Origin: Patiria miniata
Taxonomy: Eukaryota > Echinodermata > Asteroidea > Valvatida > Asterinidae
DNA length: 64,000 nt
Direction: 5' to 3'
Assembly (NCBI RefSeq): GCF_015706575.1
Contig: NW_024037057.1
Span: forward strand, 4,793,501-4,857,500
Of this stretch, positions 48,942 through 60,196 are shown one piece after another. Under the pieces are notes generated by a model that was not told the DNA's origin, searched no databases, and was given only the letters and a program-made list of their open reading frames with translations. Numbering within the stretch: position 1 is the first letter of the stretch; the number at the start of each line of letters is the position of its first letter. A program made the translations under genes and the position numbers.

Positions 48942-51900
48942 ATGGCGAGGAGGAAGCTTGACAAGTTGCTGTGTCTGGTAGTGCTGCTGACGCTGCTGGA
49001 TCACAGTAAGTGCACACTAGTCTCTCTCTCTCTTTCTTGCTGGTTTTTTTTTTGGGTGGGGGCATTTTATAGTAATGACGTTTTCCTGTGACCATTTTCT
49101 TTTCCTCCACTTTCACAACGACGGAAGGTGCCCCTTCCAGAGGGCTAGTGTATGTAGTAGGCCATACCCTCTCTATACATTATTTATCTTGCACACCTAC
49201 AGAGACTGCGGAATGCTTTTCAATCTTGGGGGGGGGGGGGGCAAGGGGCACTTGCTTAGAAAAGGGGGAACTAGCTTCCGTCGGTACGGTGTGAAAGTGG
49301 AGGGAAAATGGTCCCGTTCATTTCGCTATGAACCATGATATGACGAGGATACGTTGTCCATCTTGCTCTTTGTGATTCTTTTACCTAGTTATGTAGAGAG
49401 ACCAATTTTTTTATCGCGAGACATCCGCTTTCCATCTTCTGATTGGTCCATTACATGCATATCTAATGCCTTGTTCTGCTTAACACAAACCCAAGATAGG
49501 TTTTACGTCTTGTGAGAAATGTTCCTACCTCACTTAAATTATTTAAAAGGAAAAATGAGAAGAAGTGAACAACGCTCACTGAGATTCGAACTCAGCGGAT
49601 CACACCTGATCAGAAGTCAGGATTTCTTCCAACCAGTCCACGAATGAGCTGCAAATCGTCGGTGATTTAAACACTATTAATCCTTGTTATATAACTTATT
49701 CTCTAATTTTCCTGGACATCATGAATATGCATAATGCAGAGAGAGCGCCCTCTTTAGATATTGTCCGATCTAGTTTGGGAAAAGAAATTTCACCGCCGGG
49801 TTCCGCCGCCACCTTGTTGTGACAGCACTATCGTTATGGAGTCAAGGACTACCCCCAAAATTGTATTGCGCCCAGTGTGTAGACCAGCTGCATGAAAACC
49901 AGCAAGTGATTAGCCATTCCGAGTGAATGAATAAATTGAACAGAATTTTGTGCGCTCCTTGTGTAGTTTGGCAATCATTGCAAACAATGTGACCTGCAGA
50001 GCGTAATGAGGATAGAATAAACCCCACCACAAATGCACATCAAACATTAAAGGTTGCAGAACCAGTAAATCGGTCCCAAATCGCCTACGCCGGCCAAATC
50101 ACGATTTTCATGCCCTCATATTCTCCGTTATCTGAGCATATTGTGGACCATGAACTTGAGGGTTTGTAAAAAATATGGGTGGAAGCCGTGCACAGGACTG
50201 TGAGCTTGTAGTTCTGTGCAATTTGGATGAAATTGAAGTCTTAACAGCGCTCTATTTTGCAATGGAGTGTATATAGGCGTCGTTTTTCAAAATGGCGATG
50301 GGCTTCGGGACCATTTTAAAGGTTGATCATCTTCGGATGGAAATTTCTCCTAAAATTCATCAGTTAACCCCCCACAAATTGAAAAGAAAATAAAAGATGA
50401 TGAAATTAGCTTTATTTAATGTGTGTCTCGAATACCTTGGAGAGTTGTGAGTATTTTTCCTGAATGTTTGAAGTAGGGGCATTTGTCATTGGGGTCTATG
50501 GCAGTTTATTTACTGGTCTGCAGCCTTTAAGCCGCGCAATTCATTGGCCTTCCAATGCTACCAAACTTATTTCTGTAGCGTATTCAAAGATATGCTGCAG
50601 GAACTTCAACAGTTTACCCTCGAACATCGCCGACCTCATTTAGGAAAAAAAAGCTTTGAAAAAAAAAGTGAAAACGGTCGGGCCTTTTCCTACGTTTGTT
50701 ATCAGGGGTAGTTGTCCCTCACTTCAAGCGGGATATTTTTTTCTAAACAAAAAATGCATAGCGTAAATCTTTGATACTTTGGCCACTCAATATAAAAAAA
50801 TAAAAAAAAAAAATATTGATTTTGACATCATTTTCTAGTACATGTGTATCCAACTTCAGGGCGTCGATCACTCAAAACAGGTTTTTTGGGGGATATTCCT
50901 CATTTTGCCTAAAGTTACAATTAATTGTGCTGCACCAAATTTGGTGGAGAAATTCGTTTTTTATCCCTCATAACCCCCTACCACTCAATGCAATGGATTG
51001 GGATATCTGCACGCAAGTTTTAGATAGATCACGAAGTTATTCTTCTTCTACCTTAAATTTAGCGTACACAAGCAGTGGGGGTGTTAAATGGGGGTGGGGC
51101 AGGGCGGTGGGGGTGTTGCAACCCGTCCAGTCTCTGGCTATAAAGTTGTAAAATGCGTCCAAAATAATCAATGAAAGAAAGTTATTCTCAAATTGTCTTA
51201 TATAGAATGCAGGAAATAGCATGGTAGATTACAAAATAGGTTCCGCGGGGGGGGGGGGGGGGTGCCCCTGGACCCCTCCCCCAGCAGTGCGTGCCTTCGG
51301 CACCTTCATATCCACTGAAATATAAATTAAAAAAAAACACCCTGCTTCATAAAGGCTAGATCCGCCCCTGACACGAAATAAAGTGGAATTCCATAAAAGC
51401 GAATGGAAAATCGTGACAATTTCGGGTCCGTCCGTTATAGGGGAGGGGTCGATTGGAAAGTTGGCAAAACGTGAGAGTTATCTCTGCCCATTATAGGCTA
51501 TAGGCCCATTGGTTAAAGGGAAGATACAACATTTGCAATCATCAAAAACGAAATGATCACATTTGCACGAAATATTTTACTTGATTGTTAGGGAATGACG
51601 GTCTAAAGCATCCTGTGAATTCATGGCTCCTGGTGTGCTGTCATTTTCAAGAAAACTGTATTTTCCCAACGTTGGAAAAAAACTGGCTTTTTTTTCAAAA
51701 ACTGCTCCAAATTTTTCATATTTACTTATTCCGCATTTTCTTTGCAATTAATTACACACCTCTGAAGGGGTATAAGCCATGCTAGACTGAATCTCTGACC
51801 TTACAATTCCCAAAGTCTATAAATTGCTCCGTTTTATCTTAAGTGTGCATGGTCAGGGAACCAGACTACAAGAACATTTTGGTTTTCCAGAATCTACAAG

Positions 51901-54900
51901 CCCAAAACGTGAAACAAGTCAGTTTGCTATAACAAACTAATCCTCCAAATCCGTTTATTTCTGAAAATTGCAGCAAAAACAAATGTTGTACATTCCCTTT
52001 AAAGTATTCACTTTGTATGATCATGATTATAGCAAGGAGCTATTGTGTGATAAAAAAACCCCGAATTTAGTTGATTGACGTCATGAAATATTTCCACTGA
52101 TTAAATCATTACTTTTGCCGGTCCCATGGGCAGTGACGTTAATCCGTGTCCTCGACTGGGGGGGGGGGGCGGTAACACCCCCCGAAATGACTTTTCATGA
52201 TGTTGCAAATACAATTATAAGAAAAAACGGGGAACGGGGGTGAAGGGCTGTACATTATTAGACAGTAGGTGGCAGAGGGTTGCAGACCAGTAAATAAACT
52301 GCCATAGACCCCCTAAGATAAATGCCCCAAATTCAGAAATTCGGGAAAAATACTCACAACTCATTATCGATGCTGAGGGGCGGGAACCAGGCTACCCTGC
52401 AAGATCTGAAATATTTATCTGACCGCAACAATTCGGAATTCGGAGTGACTTAAGTATTTTTTTTATTTCATAAATATTAGCGATTCCTTTTCTTTCGGGA
52501 TGCAACTTGAAAATAGCATGAACAGACACGACAATAATATACACATAATTATAAACAAACTAAAAGATTCGTTGATACCCGGATCGATGTATTTAAAATC
52601 GAAATTAAAAAAGCCAAATAATTTAAAAAGATTTAGGGATCGCAGCATAACAAGCTAGATATTAATGCTGGCTTTGAAGTCATGCTTGCATTATTTTGAC
52701 CTGGAATAACTAATGACACCCCCCCCCCAAAAAAAAAATTCAACGATTATGAAATTTTGTTTTTGATGTCCTCGACTTTGGTCAGTCCAATCAAGGGGGC
52801 GGGTTCGTCTACCTTATGCGACGTGGTACCAGTTTACACAAAATTTGAAGATAAGACACTCGTTATTTTGTTTTCTAATCTCTATTTGTTCGGTGGGCTA
52901 ATTTACTGCACTTGAAACTGCCACGTGACCTCGATCAACACTAATTGCCTCAAAGAATAAATTTGACTTTGGAGTGTGCCGGCGGGGTTGATAAGATAGG
53001 CAGAAGCTGGCATGGCATAAAGGTCCCGTGAAAATTTCTCACAAACGAAAAACTGGGGATTTTTGGTCTGACAAGTTGAATTTTATAAGAAGCTTCAAAA
53101 CCTGCTTCATATAATTCGACATTATTGGAATCTGCTATTAGCACAAAATTCGTTTGAGTGGTACGATTTCTTCACTGACTTGTACATTCATATAAAAAAA
53201 AGTGCGAATGCCCAAATGTTCCCTTTTTTGCTCGACCCCCCCCCCCCTTTTTGAGGCGGTTACATGATATAGGTACCTGGTCGTGCTCAAGTGACCACTT
53301 GGTGGCGCCCTATCCACAACATTAACACGCATGGATCCAAACCGCGAGGTACGAATGCAGCTGCGGCCGAAAATGGTTTGTTTATATTTTTTAGTAACAT
53401 GGGAAGCATTGTATTCAGATGGCAAGTAAGTAGGCATGGGAAGTGGGCTTACTGGAATTTTTTTAAATTTCCATGGATGTGTTTTCCATGATTGTGTCCG
53501 TTTTTTTGGTGCCTCGCCGCGGGCGCGGCGCGGGATTAGTCCGAAAATTTGGGACTCTCAATACTGATTACTGTGTATGAGAGTCCCAAAACTTAAGGTA
53601 TCCATATTTTGCAAAAGTTTGTGCTGCATAATAAAACCAGTGTGAATCAAATGTGCAAGCTTCTTACTCACTACAGTTTCGTCAATAATCCCCGAAACTT
53701 CTGCCCTGCAAAGTTGCTGTTGTGAGCATTGCATCACCAAAAATTCAGCGTTTAATTCTAATTTTGCAGGGAGTTATCGAAATCCAAACGCAAAACATCA
53801 CATTGATGTGTACTGCAATGCATTGTGCAAAAAGACTCCTCAGCTAAAACATTTTCATCGTGTAGATAAAACAGCGCCCTCTTGTTGATCTGAGTGAATG
53901 CTGAATGTTTCATTTTTTAAGAGAGGGTGTATGTTCATTTGGCCATTGATTAAAAACAAGTAAGCTGCAAGGCTCTTCCTACACCTACCCAGAATACCTT
54001 GGGAATCACACCACCATTTCTAAAGCATGGAGAATGACGTGGATGGTTTTTGAACTGTCAAAAACTTGCCTTAAAATTGGATTTAAGGTCTCAAATTTTG
54101 CAGGTGACATGCTTGCAACTTAAGCATTTTGATGTATGTGTTGTGTGGGCATTAATTAGCCGAATGGTGAGTAAAAAAACGTCAGTAGTAATTTTGCACG
54201 TTTTTATGCACTCACGGTCCCAGTCTGGCGCGGGATGCGCCGTGCAACTTGTACTTGTAGTTGTATCAGTCACTCAGTGGCGCCCTCTACGTCTTTAACC
54301 ATGAAAGCTGTGCCAAGGTTTGTTGATATTCGATTAGAAATCATCTTGGAAAGATTCCCATATCTTGCGTAGTGGCAATCTCTAATTTTTCCCTTCAGTG
54401 ACCTATCAATCAGCCACCAGAAAGTGATAATATGTGGAAAGAATGTTGCAATCATCTGAAGGCGCTACTTCAGTGGTTGTGTATAGTCGTGTTCCCTAAC
54501 GTGGCGCACTTCGAAGCTTACCCAAATTTCCTCGTGTAGTGTTGCCAAACCTCTTTGTGGACAAACCTCAAATTCATGCAGTGAAATACTGGTACTTTTA
54601 CCTTATTAATGCTTGCTGTTTAACCTCTGTGAACAATTTCGGTTTCATGAAATTTAAGCCGAAATTAAAAAACGGTGGCGTCCGGAAATTGGGCACAATT
54701 TGGCGGAGCGTTCCCTAACGTGGCGCACTTAAATAAATCTCGGAAAATTCCAAATTAACATTTGAGAATTTCTGTAAACTTGATAAATTCTGATAAATCA
54801 TTATTATCTCTACCTACATACCCAGCCAGATGTTTGTCACAAAATTATTTTCTTAATTTTCGGGGCATTTTCAAAGGGTTCACTTTGCACTTGAAAATAA

Positions 54901-57900
54901 AATCGGAAAATCACGCCAAAATAATGTTTTTCTTTTAACTTTGTAGCGGGTAAATAAACTCGCGATTTATGAACGGGAGTGTTTATAACTTGATGAAATT
55001 TCACTTTCTGTGAAATTTCAGTTAAAACTTTTGCTCTAGCTAGGCGCTACAGGCGAAAAATCAAAGTGCGCCACGTTAGGGGCCGCGCCACGTTAGGGTA
55101 CATCAACAATACAGACATGACAGATGGAGAGTCAAGAAAATTGTTTAAGTATTTCCTAACAAAATTGGAAATGTTTCTGTCCCAGATTCATGTCTTATCA
55201 TCATTTTTGCAATGAATGACCTAATTCATTGAGATGGTACATGTATATGAAGAAAAAAAGCAGCGTCAGGTTGCAACATTCTTTCCGTCAATTTTACAAA
55301 TCAAGGAAGATCAAAATTTGGATCTTTTTGGGGGAGGGGAGGGTTTCTCACTCTAAAGTGAATAACTGTTGCATTGAAAATAGCAATTATAAAAAAGAAG
55401 TCCTATTTTGGGGGTTGAAATTTAAACACAACTTATTGTCTTCACCATTGTTGTTTCTCGTAGCTTTGTCACAGAATACGTTCAACTGTGCGTTTGAGAG
55501 TGGTTTCTGCGGCTGGACGCAACCCACGGATGACGATGGCAACTTTGATCGAAAGCAGGGACCCACGCACACAGCCAATACCGGACCAGCCTTTGACCAC
55601 ACCACAGGGAGTAAGTAATCTCAAAGTAATAGACTTATGATAATTGCCTTCAAGTTGACTTGAACTCTTGATCCTGATAAACGTTTGACATTATGATTTA
55701 AGCCTACTCAATTTAACCTGTGAGGATATTTCCCCTCTGTGCATTGAACAGCTGGTTGTTACGCCTTTAACAATCCGGTAACCAAATTTTCTTCCCTCTG
55801 TGCAATGCATTAAACAGCAGGCTATAACACCAACATAGCTCAATGACCTGTGAACAGATTTGTTCCCCCTCTGTGCCTAGAACAGCCGGCTATTAGGTAC
55901 AACTATACTATAGTGGGCCTCTGACCAAACTTCTCTTCCCTCTGTATATTAGACAGTCTACAACATGATTAATAAGGGCCTGCGACCAATTTTCCCTCCC
56001 TCTGTGTATTGAACAGCTGATGGATAATGCATATGGAGTATATGCAGGCAAGGGCGGATCCAGAACACAATTTTGGGAGGGGCCACAAACAATTTTGGTC
56101 CCTCCCAAAATGGGTCCAAAATTTTTGGATTCTAGATGCTCTGTGGTGCGATCGGAGGCAATTTCTGACCACTTTAACCAATGTTTTTTTGGAGGAAAAG
56201 ATGGTGGTGTACTCATTGCCTGCCTTTATTGCGATGTCACATAAAAAAAAAAAAATTGGTTTCGTTTTGGGGGGGGGCCATGGCCCCCTTTGGCCCCCCC
56301 CTGGATCCGCCCTTGTATGCAGGACTATCTCACCCCCTCTGTGTATTAAACAGCCAGCTATTAAATCTTCACAATTGACCTTGAAACACTTTGTTCCCTC
56401 CCTCTGTACATTAATCAGCCAGCTCGTACTCCTACACTATAAACTACTCCTCTTCCCCAGTGCATTAAGTGATGAAACAGGTGGGACAATAAAGGCTTTA
56501 GTGACCACATTCTTTTGCTCCCCCTGCGCTTTGAACAGCCGGCTATTACGCCTTCATGGAGGCCACCGGGAAGAGTTGGAGCGACAAGCTTCGACTCGTC
56601 AGTCAGGACGTGACCATCACACCAACCACCGGGGTGAAATGCGTCCGATTCTGGTACCACATGTTTGGCACCTTCATAGGTGAGGTGTTTGTTTCTTTTG
56701 AAGTATCAGGTTGTATTCGCTTTGTGCTTGGCACCCTCACAGGTGAGGTGCTTGTTTCTTTTGAAGTATCAGGTTGTATTCGCTTTGTGCTTGTCGGGAC
56801 TATTGTTTTATTGAAGTTCTGCATGTAGCACTTTCAAAATCTAGGACATGAAAGCCCAATTCAAAAGCTTTCTTTAAGTACGAGAATCATTCAAATCACT
56901 CGTGTACTTTTCAAGTTACAGAATTTTACACACAACCACCATTTTAAAGTTCTGTCCACGGTCAACAAAAAAGGTGTGCGTTCTTTCAGCAAAATGAAAA
57001 CAATTCACACACATCCCTATGTGGTTTGTTTTTGTTTTGCTGAAAGAACACTGAACTTTTTTGTGATCCGTGGACAGAACCTTAAAACGGTGGTTGTGTT
57101 TAAAATAATAATCCGTAACTTGAAAAGAACATGAGTGATTTGAATGATTCTTGTACTCAAAAAAACTTATGAATCGGATTTCATATCCTAGATTTTGAAA
57201 TGCTACATGCAGAACTTCCTTAAAACAATGGTCCCAACATGTGGGTTTCGTTTTTTTTTGCTCGCCCAGTATGTCCTGACCCAAAGTGGCCCATCAGGGC
57301 AGTCATGGGACTAAACTCTCTGTGAAATTCAAATTACCCTTTCTGACAAGCTGTTGTTTTAAAGAAAACAATGAAAGAAGGCCATTTCTAGCGATGTATC
57401 AAAAGACGCATTCTTGGAAATTTCCGCTAGTAGTTCATTTTTGGCACCTATCGACAAAGTAACTGACAAAATCACTGTTGAAAAGCATACTTGGATAAAG
57501 ATAGTAATGGGACTAAAAATGTTTCTTTTTGGCAAGCTGTCGTTTTGAAGCAAACAAGGAAAGAAGGCCATTTCCAACAATGCGTCAAAAGACGTATAAG
57601 TGCGCGTATTAGTGGCCTGCACCGCGCTGCGTAATCGCTGCGTGAGCTTCCGTGTTCGTCGGAACCGCGCACTACGCTCTGTTGAGTGGTTGACAACTGT
57701 GAGTTTTTACGCTCTTGATCGTGCGGGCACCAGCGAAAATGCCTGGATGAGGGCGCGCCGGACAATATCAAAATTATTGCTGTCATCCGGGTACGTTTTA
57801 CGAAAAGCATACAATACGCTGATTTATTTTTACCACTGGCAACCTGATATAAATAATAATAAACGTTACTCTATTCCGTTTTGCTTTTCCCTGACCAGGT

Positions 57901-58123
57901 TCGCTCCGCGTGTACCAGTCCAGCGACGGCGCGGCCGGTAACCTAGGCTCGGCCATCTTCCAGCAGTCCGGCAGCAAGGGGGACCAGTGGCTGGAAGCGG
58001 CGCTAGACGTGACATCGCCTACCACCCCCTTCAAGATGGTCCTGGAGGTGCAGCGGGGCTTGCTGGACACCAGCGACATCGCTCTGGATGACGTGGAACT
58101 CTTGGACGGTTACTGCCCGCAAG
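48942..58123 (+). CDS. Signal-peptide plus MAM-domain protein, 3'-partial
   Basis: Extracellular adhesion-type module; full architecture unknown because the gene continues past the window. Exons: 48942-49005 (start, MARRKLDK then a leucine-rich core, a typical signal peptide, cleavage expected near residues 22-26), 55464-55610, 56539-56679, 57899-58123. All joins are phase 1, the usual phase of shuffled extracellular modules. The three later exons encode one complete MAM domain of about 165 residues: FNCAFESGFCGW at the start, then the GYYAFMEAT region, VKCVRFWYHMFG, and finally IALDDVELLDGYC. The four conserved MAM cysteines are present. The start ATG has A at -3 and G at +4. MAM domains occur in meprins, neuropilins, receptor phosphatases (PTPRM type) and many multi-MAM secreted proteins of marine invertebrates; which one this is cannot be told. 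Exon 3 is flanked by tandem copies of its own acceptor and donor. Confidence 0.9.
49006..49573. other. MAM gene intron 1, first part
   Basis: (TCTC)n at the start (49019-49034) and a G run at 49230-49241. Nothing else recognised. Confidence 0.5.
49574..49649 (-). repeat. tRNA-like sequence, possible tRNA-Arg(TCT) relic
   Basis: 76 nt on the minus strand. GCTCA pairs with TGAGC; the anticodon arm CCTGA-CTTCTGA-TCAGG is perfect and shows TCT; the T-arm CTGAGTTCGAATCTCAG is perfect. No D-arm forms and only five bases remain after the T-arm, so I call it a relic or SINE head. In MAM intron 1. Confidence 0.5.
50047..50530. mobile_element. TTAA MITE family V
   Basis: TTAA flanks; ends AGGTTGCAGAACCAGTAAAT and TTTACTGGTCTGCAGCC. 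About 480 bp. A related end occurs at about 52278-52310 (GGTTGCAGACCAGTAAATAA). No coding capacity. Confidence 0.75.
50531..51512. other. MAM gene intron 1, unassigned part
   Basis: Includes the right end of a hAT-type element (TAGATCCGCCCCTGA, about 51356-51371) and a G run at 51247-51262. No gene supported. Confidence 0.45.
51513..52002 (-). mobile_element. TTAA MITE family Y, copy 5
   Basis: AGGGAAGATACAACATTTGC at left and AATGTTGTACATTCCCT at right between TTAA sites; shorter and more diverged than copies 3 and 4, with the central palindrome mostly lost. Confidence 0.75.
52003..54490. other. MAM gene intron 1, long unassigned part
   Basis: AT-rich, with isolated C or G runs (52160, 52722, 53237) and no recognised gene. 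CCGCGGGCGCGGCGCGG near 53517-53533 is a small GC-rich hairpin. Confidence 0.45.
54491..55100. mobile_element. TIR element with sub-terminal CCCTAACGTGGCGCACTT repeats
   Basis: The motif occurs at 54494-54511 and 54713-54730, and inverted at about 55064-55080 and 55085-55097. About 610 bp, no coding capacity. Same design as the element at 3364-3988 with a different motif. Confidence 0.7.
55720..56538 (+). repeat. Tandem repeat made of the MAM exon 3 acceptor region
   Basis: About eight decayed copies, 60-80 bp apart, of CCCTCTGTGCATTGAACAG followed by CCGGCTATTA-like text; the true acceptor at 56538 reads CCCTGCGCTTTGAACAG|CCGGCTATTACGCC. Copies end in AACAG at about 55751, 55818, 55883, 56017 and 56352; others are weaker. 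A hAT MITE (56049-56315) is inserted in the array. Confidence 0.85.
56049..56315. mobile_element. Small hAT-type MITE, copy 2
   Basis: Ends CAAGGGCGGATCCAG and CTGGATCCGCCCTTG, flanked by TATGCAGG at 56041-56048 and 56316-56323: a perfect 8-bp target duplication. 267 bp. Copy 1 lies at 6839-7156. Confidence 0.9.
56667..56792 (+). repeat. 63-bp duplication of the MAM exon 3 donor
   Basis: Units 56667-56729 and 56730-56792, each with GGCACC, an AG|GTGAGG donor (56679/56680 and 56742/56743) and TTTCTTTTGAAGTATCAGG. Use of the second donor adds 63 nt without a stop, that is 21 residues in frame. Confidence 0.95.
56797..57262. mobile_element. Fold-back element P, copy 2
   Basis: Same stem parts as 47764-48255 (TAGCACTTTCAAAATCTA, TTCTTTCAGCAAAA) in MAM intron 3. 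Confidence 0.8.
57305..57600. mobile_element. Two family X fragments in tandem
   Basis: The segment GGGACTAAACT to AAAGACGCAT of family X appears twice (about 57308-57440 and 57510-57600). Termini lost. Confidence 0.6.
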
Positions 58124-58243
58124 GTATGCTGACGAGACTTGCGCGTGGTCAGGGGTGATGGCTGAAGGGGTCGTGATGCTCCCTTCTTCTTCCCCCCCAC
58201 CTCCCCCCACTCCCCACATTGTCCCCTGGTGTCAGGTGCTGTC

Positions 58244-59120
58244 TCCCACCCCCACCCTGAACCCACCAACTCACAACCTTAACCCACCACCCAAACCCTC
58301 CCCCTTAACCCACCACCCAAACCCTCCCCCCTTAACCCACCACCCAAACCCTCCACCTTAACCCACCACCCAAACCCTCCCTCTTAACCCACCACCCAAA
58401 CCCTCCCCCCTTAACCCACCAACCAACCCTCCCCCTTAACCCACCACCCAAACCCTCCCCCTTAACCCACCACCCAAACCCTCCCCCCTTAACCCACCAC
58501 CCAAACCCTCCCCCTTAACCCACCACCCAAACCCTCCCCCCTTAACCCACCACCCAAACCCTCCCCCTTAACCCACTACCCAAACCCTCCCCCCCTTAAC
58601 CCACCACCCAAACCCTCCCCCTTAATCCACCACCTAAACCCTCCCCCTTAACCTACCACCCAAACCCTACCCCTTAAACCCACCACCCAAACCCTCCCCC
58701 TGAACCCACCACCCAAACCCTCCCCCTTAACCCACCACCCAAACCCTCCCCCTAATAACCCACCACCCAAACCCTCCCCCCTAATAACCCACCACCCAAA
58801 CCCTCCCCCCTTAACCCACCACCCAAACCCTCCCCCTTAACCCACTACCCAAACCCTCCCCCTTAACCCACCACCCAAACCCTCCCCCTTAATCCACCAC
58901 CTAAACCCTCCCCCTTAACCCACCACCCAAACCCTCCCAACTTAACCCACCACCAAAACCCTCCCCCTTAACCCACCACCAAAACCCACCCCCTTAACCC
59001 ACCACCCAAACCCTCCCCCCTTAACCCACCACCCAAACCCACCCCCTTAACCCACCACCCAAACCCTCCCCCCTTAACCCACCACCCAAACTCTCCCACC
59101 TTAACCCACCACCCATCCCC
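58244..59120 (+). repeat. C-rich 26-28-bp minisatellite, about 30 units
   Basis: Units of CTTAACCCACCACCCAAACC plus CTCCCC with small length changes, starting 120 bases into MAM intron 4. TTAACCC resembles telomere repeats by chance only. Confidence 0.95.
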
Positions 59121-59252
59121 ACCAATACCTGTCTTTTTATCCCACGCCTTTACAAATTGGCCCAGTAGGGCCCATTTTTGTGGTCCCACTCCCAGGATGT
59201 ACGGTATTAAACATGTGTAAAAAATAATCTTTTAGAAAATCCAATATTTTAG

Positions 59253-59757
59253 ATTATACAACACCTGAATAAATCCCCGTCATCTGATTGGTGAATTGTA
59301 GATCATGTGACATATTATTATTCGGTATAATACACGGTGCGACCATGCGTTATACCCATGCGTTATACCGTTTCACTTTGCGCTTGTTCCATGACGCGGT
59401 ATTTGCGTGCAAAATGCATGCTGGTGTGCGCGTTCAGCGTAGCGCGTATTGTTCCAAAGAGCCAGCCTTACAGCGTTGGGTTCAAACATTTTCGTAAAGG
59501 GGTAGTTCAACATCTTTAAAATCAAAGCAAATTGTAGTTTATAATTTACCAATCAAATGACGAGAATTTATTCAGGTGTTGTATAAAACAAATAACGAAT
59601 GTTTTACGTTCGTGCGATGGAAAGAATAATTTCATTCGGTGACAGATTGCATGTTCTATTCCACTCGGCTTCGCCTCGTGGAATAGAACATTCAATCTGT
59701 CACCTCATGAAATTATTCTTACCATCGCACTCACAAACATTCGTTATTTGTATACTA
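59253..59757. mobile_element. TIR element followed by a fold-back hairpin
   Basis: Ends TTATACAACACCTGAATAAA and inverse at 59566-59587 bound a core holding the GTTTGAACCCAACGC / TTCCAAAGAGCCAG module also seen at 18985-19630. The following hairpin (59590-59757) has stem GAATGTTTTACGTTCGTGCG... and tip CACTCGGCTTCGCCTCGTG. Confidence 0.65.
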
Positions 59758-60196
59758 GTGTTTCAGAAAATAGTAGAAAACACTTCTATTCAACTTGGAA
59801 TTCTTGGGAAGTTACTTTTCTTCAGAAAAGAAAAGAAATAAATTTCTATTTTTGGCGAGCTGCGAAGCAGATGCGAGCCTATGTAATACCAATTTCCATC
59901 CGTCTGTCCAGGCGCCCGTCTGTCCGTCTGTCCGGCCGTCCGCGTTCAGATAAAAATGTTGAAGTTTTTGGTTCTAGTTAACTTGGGGAAGAAAATTAAA
60001 TGCAGTTGTCATGTATCATCTTTATAACTTCAGTTAGGTTCATATCATTGCAGTAAATTTTATGATTTTATTGAGGAATTTTAATTCAAGGAAATGTTAA
60101 AGTTTTTAATTGTTACATGTACATGTATACTGGTATAACATGTACGTGTGTGTATACCGGTATAACATGTACATGTACACTATGCATTTGGGGATG

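Noticed and set aside
49574-49649. Working tRNA-Arg gene
   Set aside because: No D-arm, a shortened acceptor 3' side and no clear terminator; called tRNA-like instead.
56020-56683. 218-residue protein spanning the MAM exon 3 region
   Set aside because: Runs through a hAT MITE and the wrong frame of exon 3; the phase-1 MAM frame is the supported one.
58244-59120. Interstitial telomere (CCCTAA-like)
   Set aside because: The unit is 26-28 bp with CCACCACCC; the TTAACCC word is only part of it.
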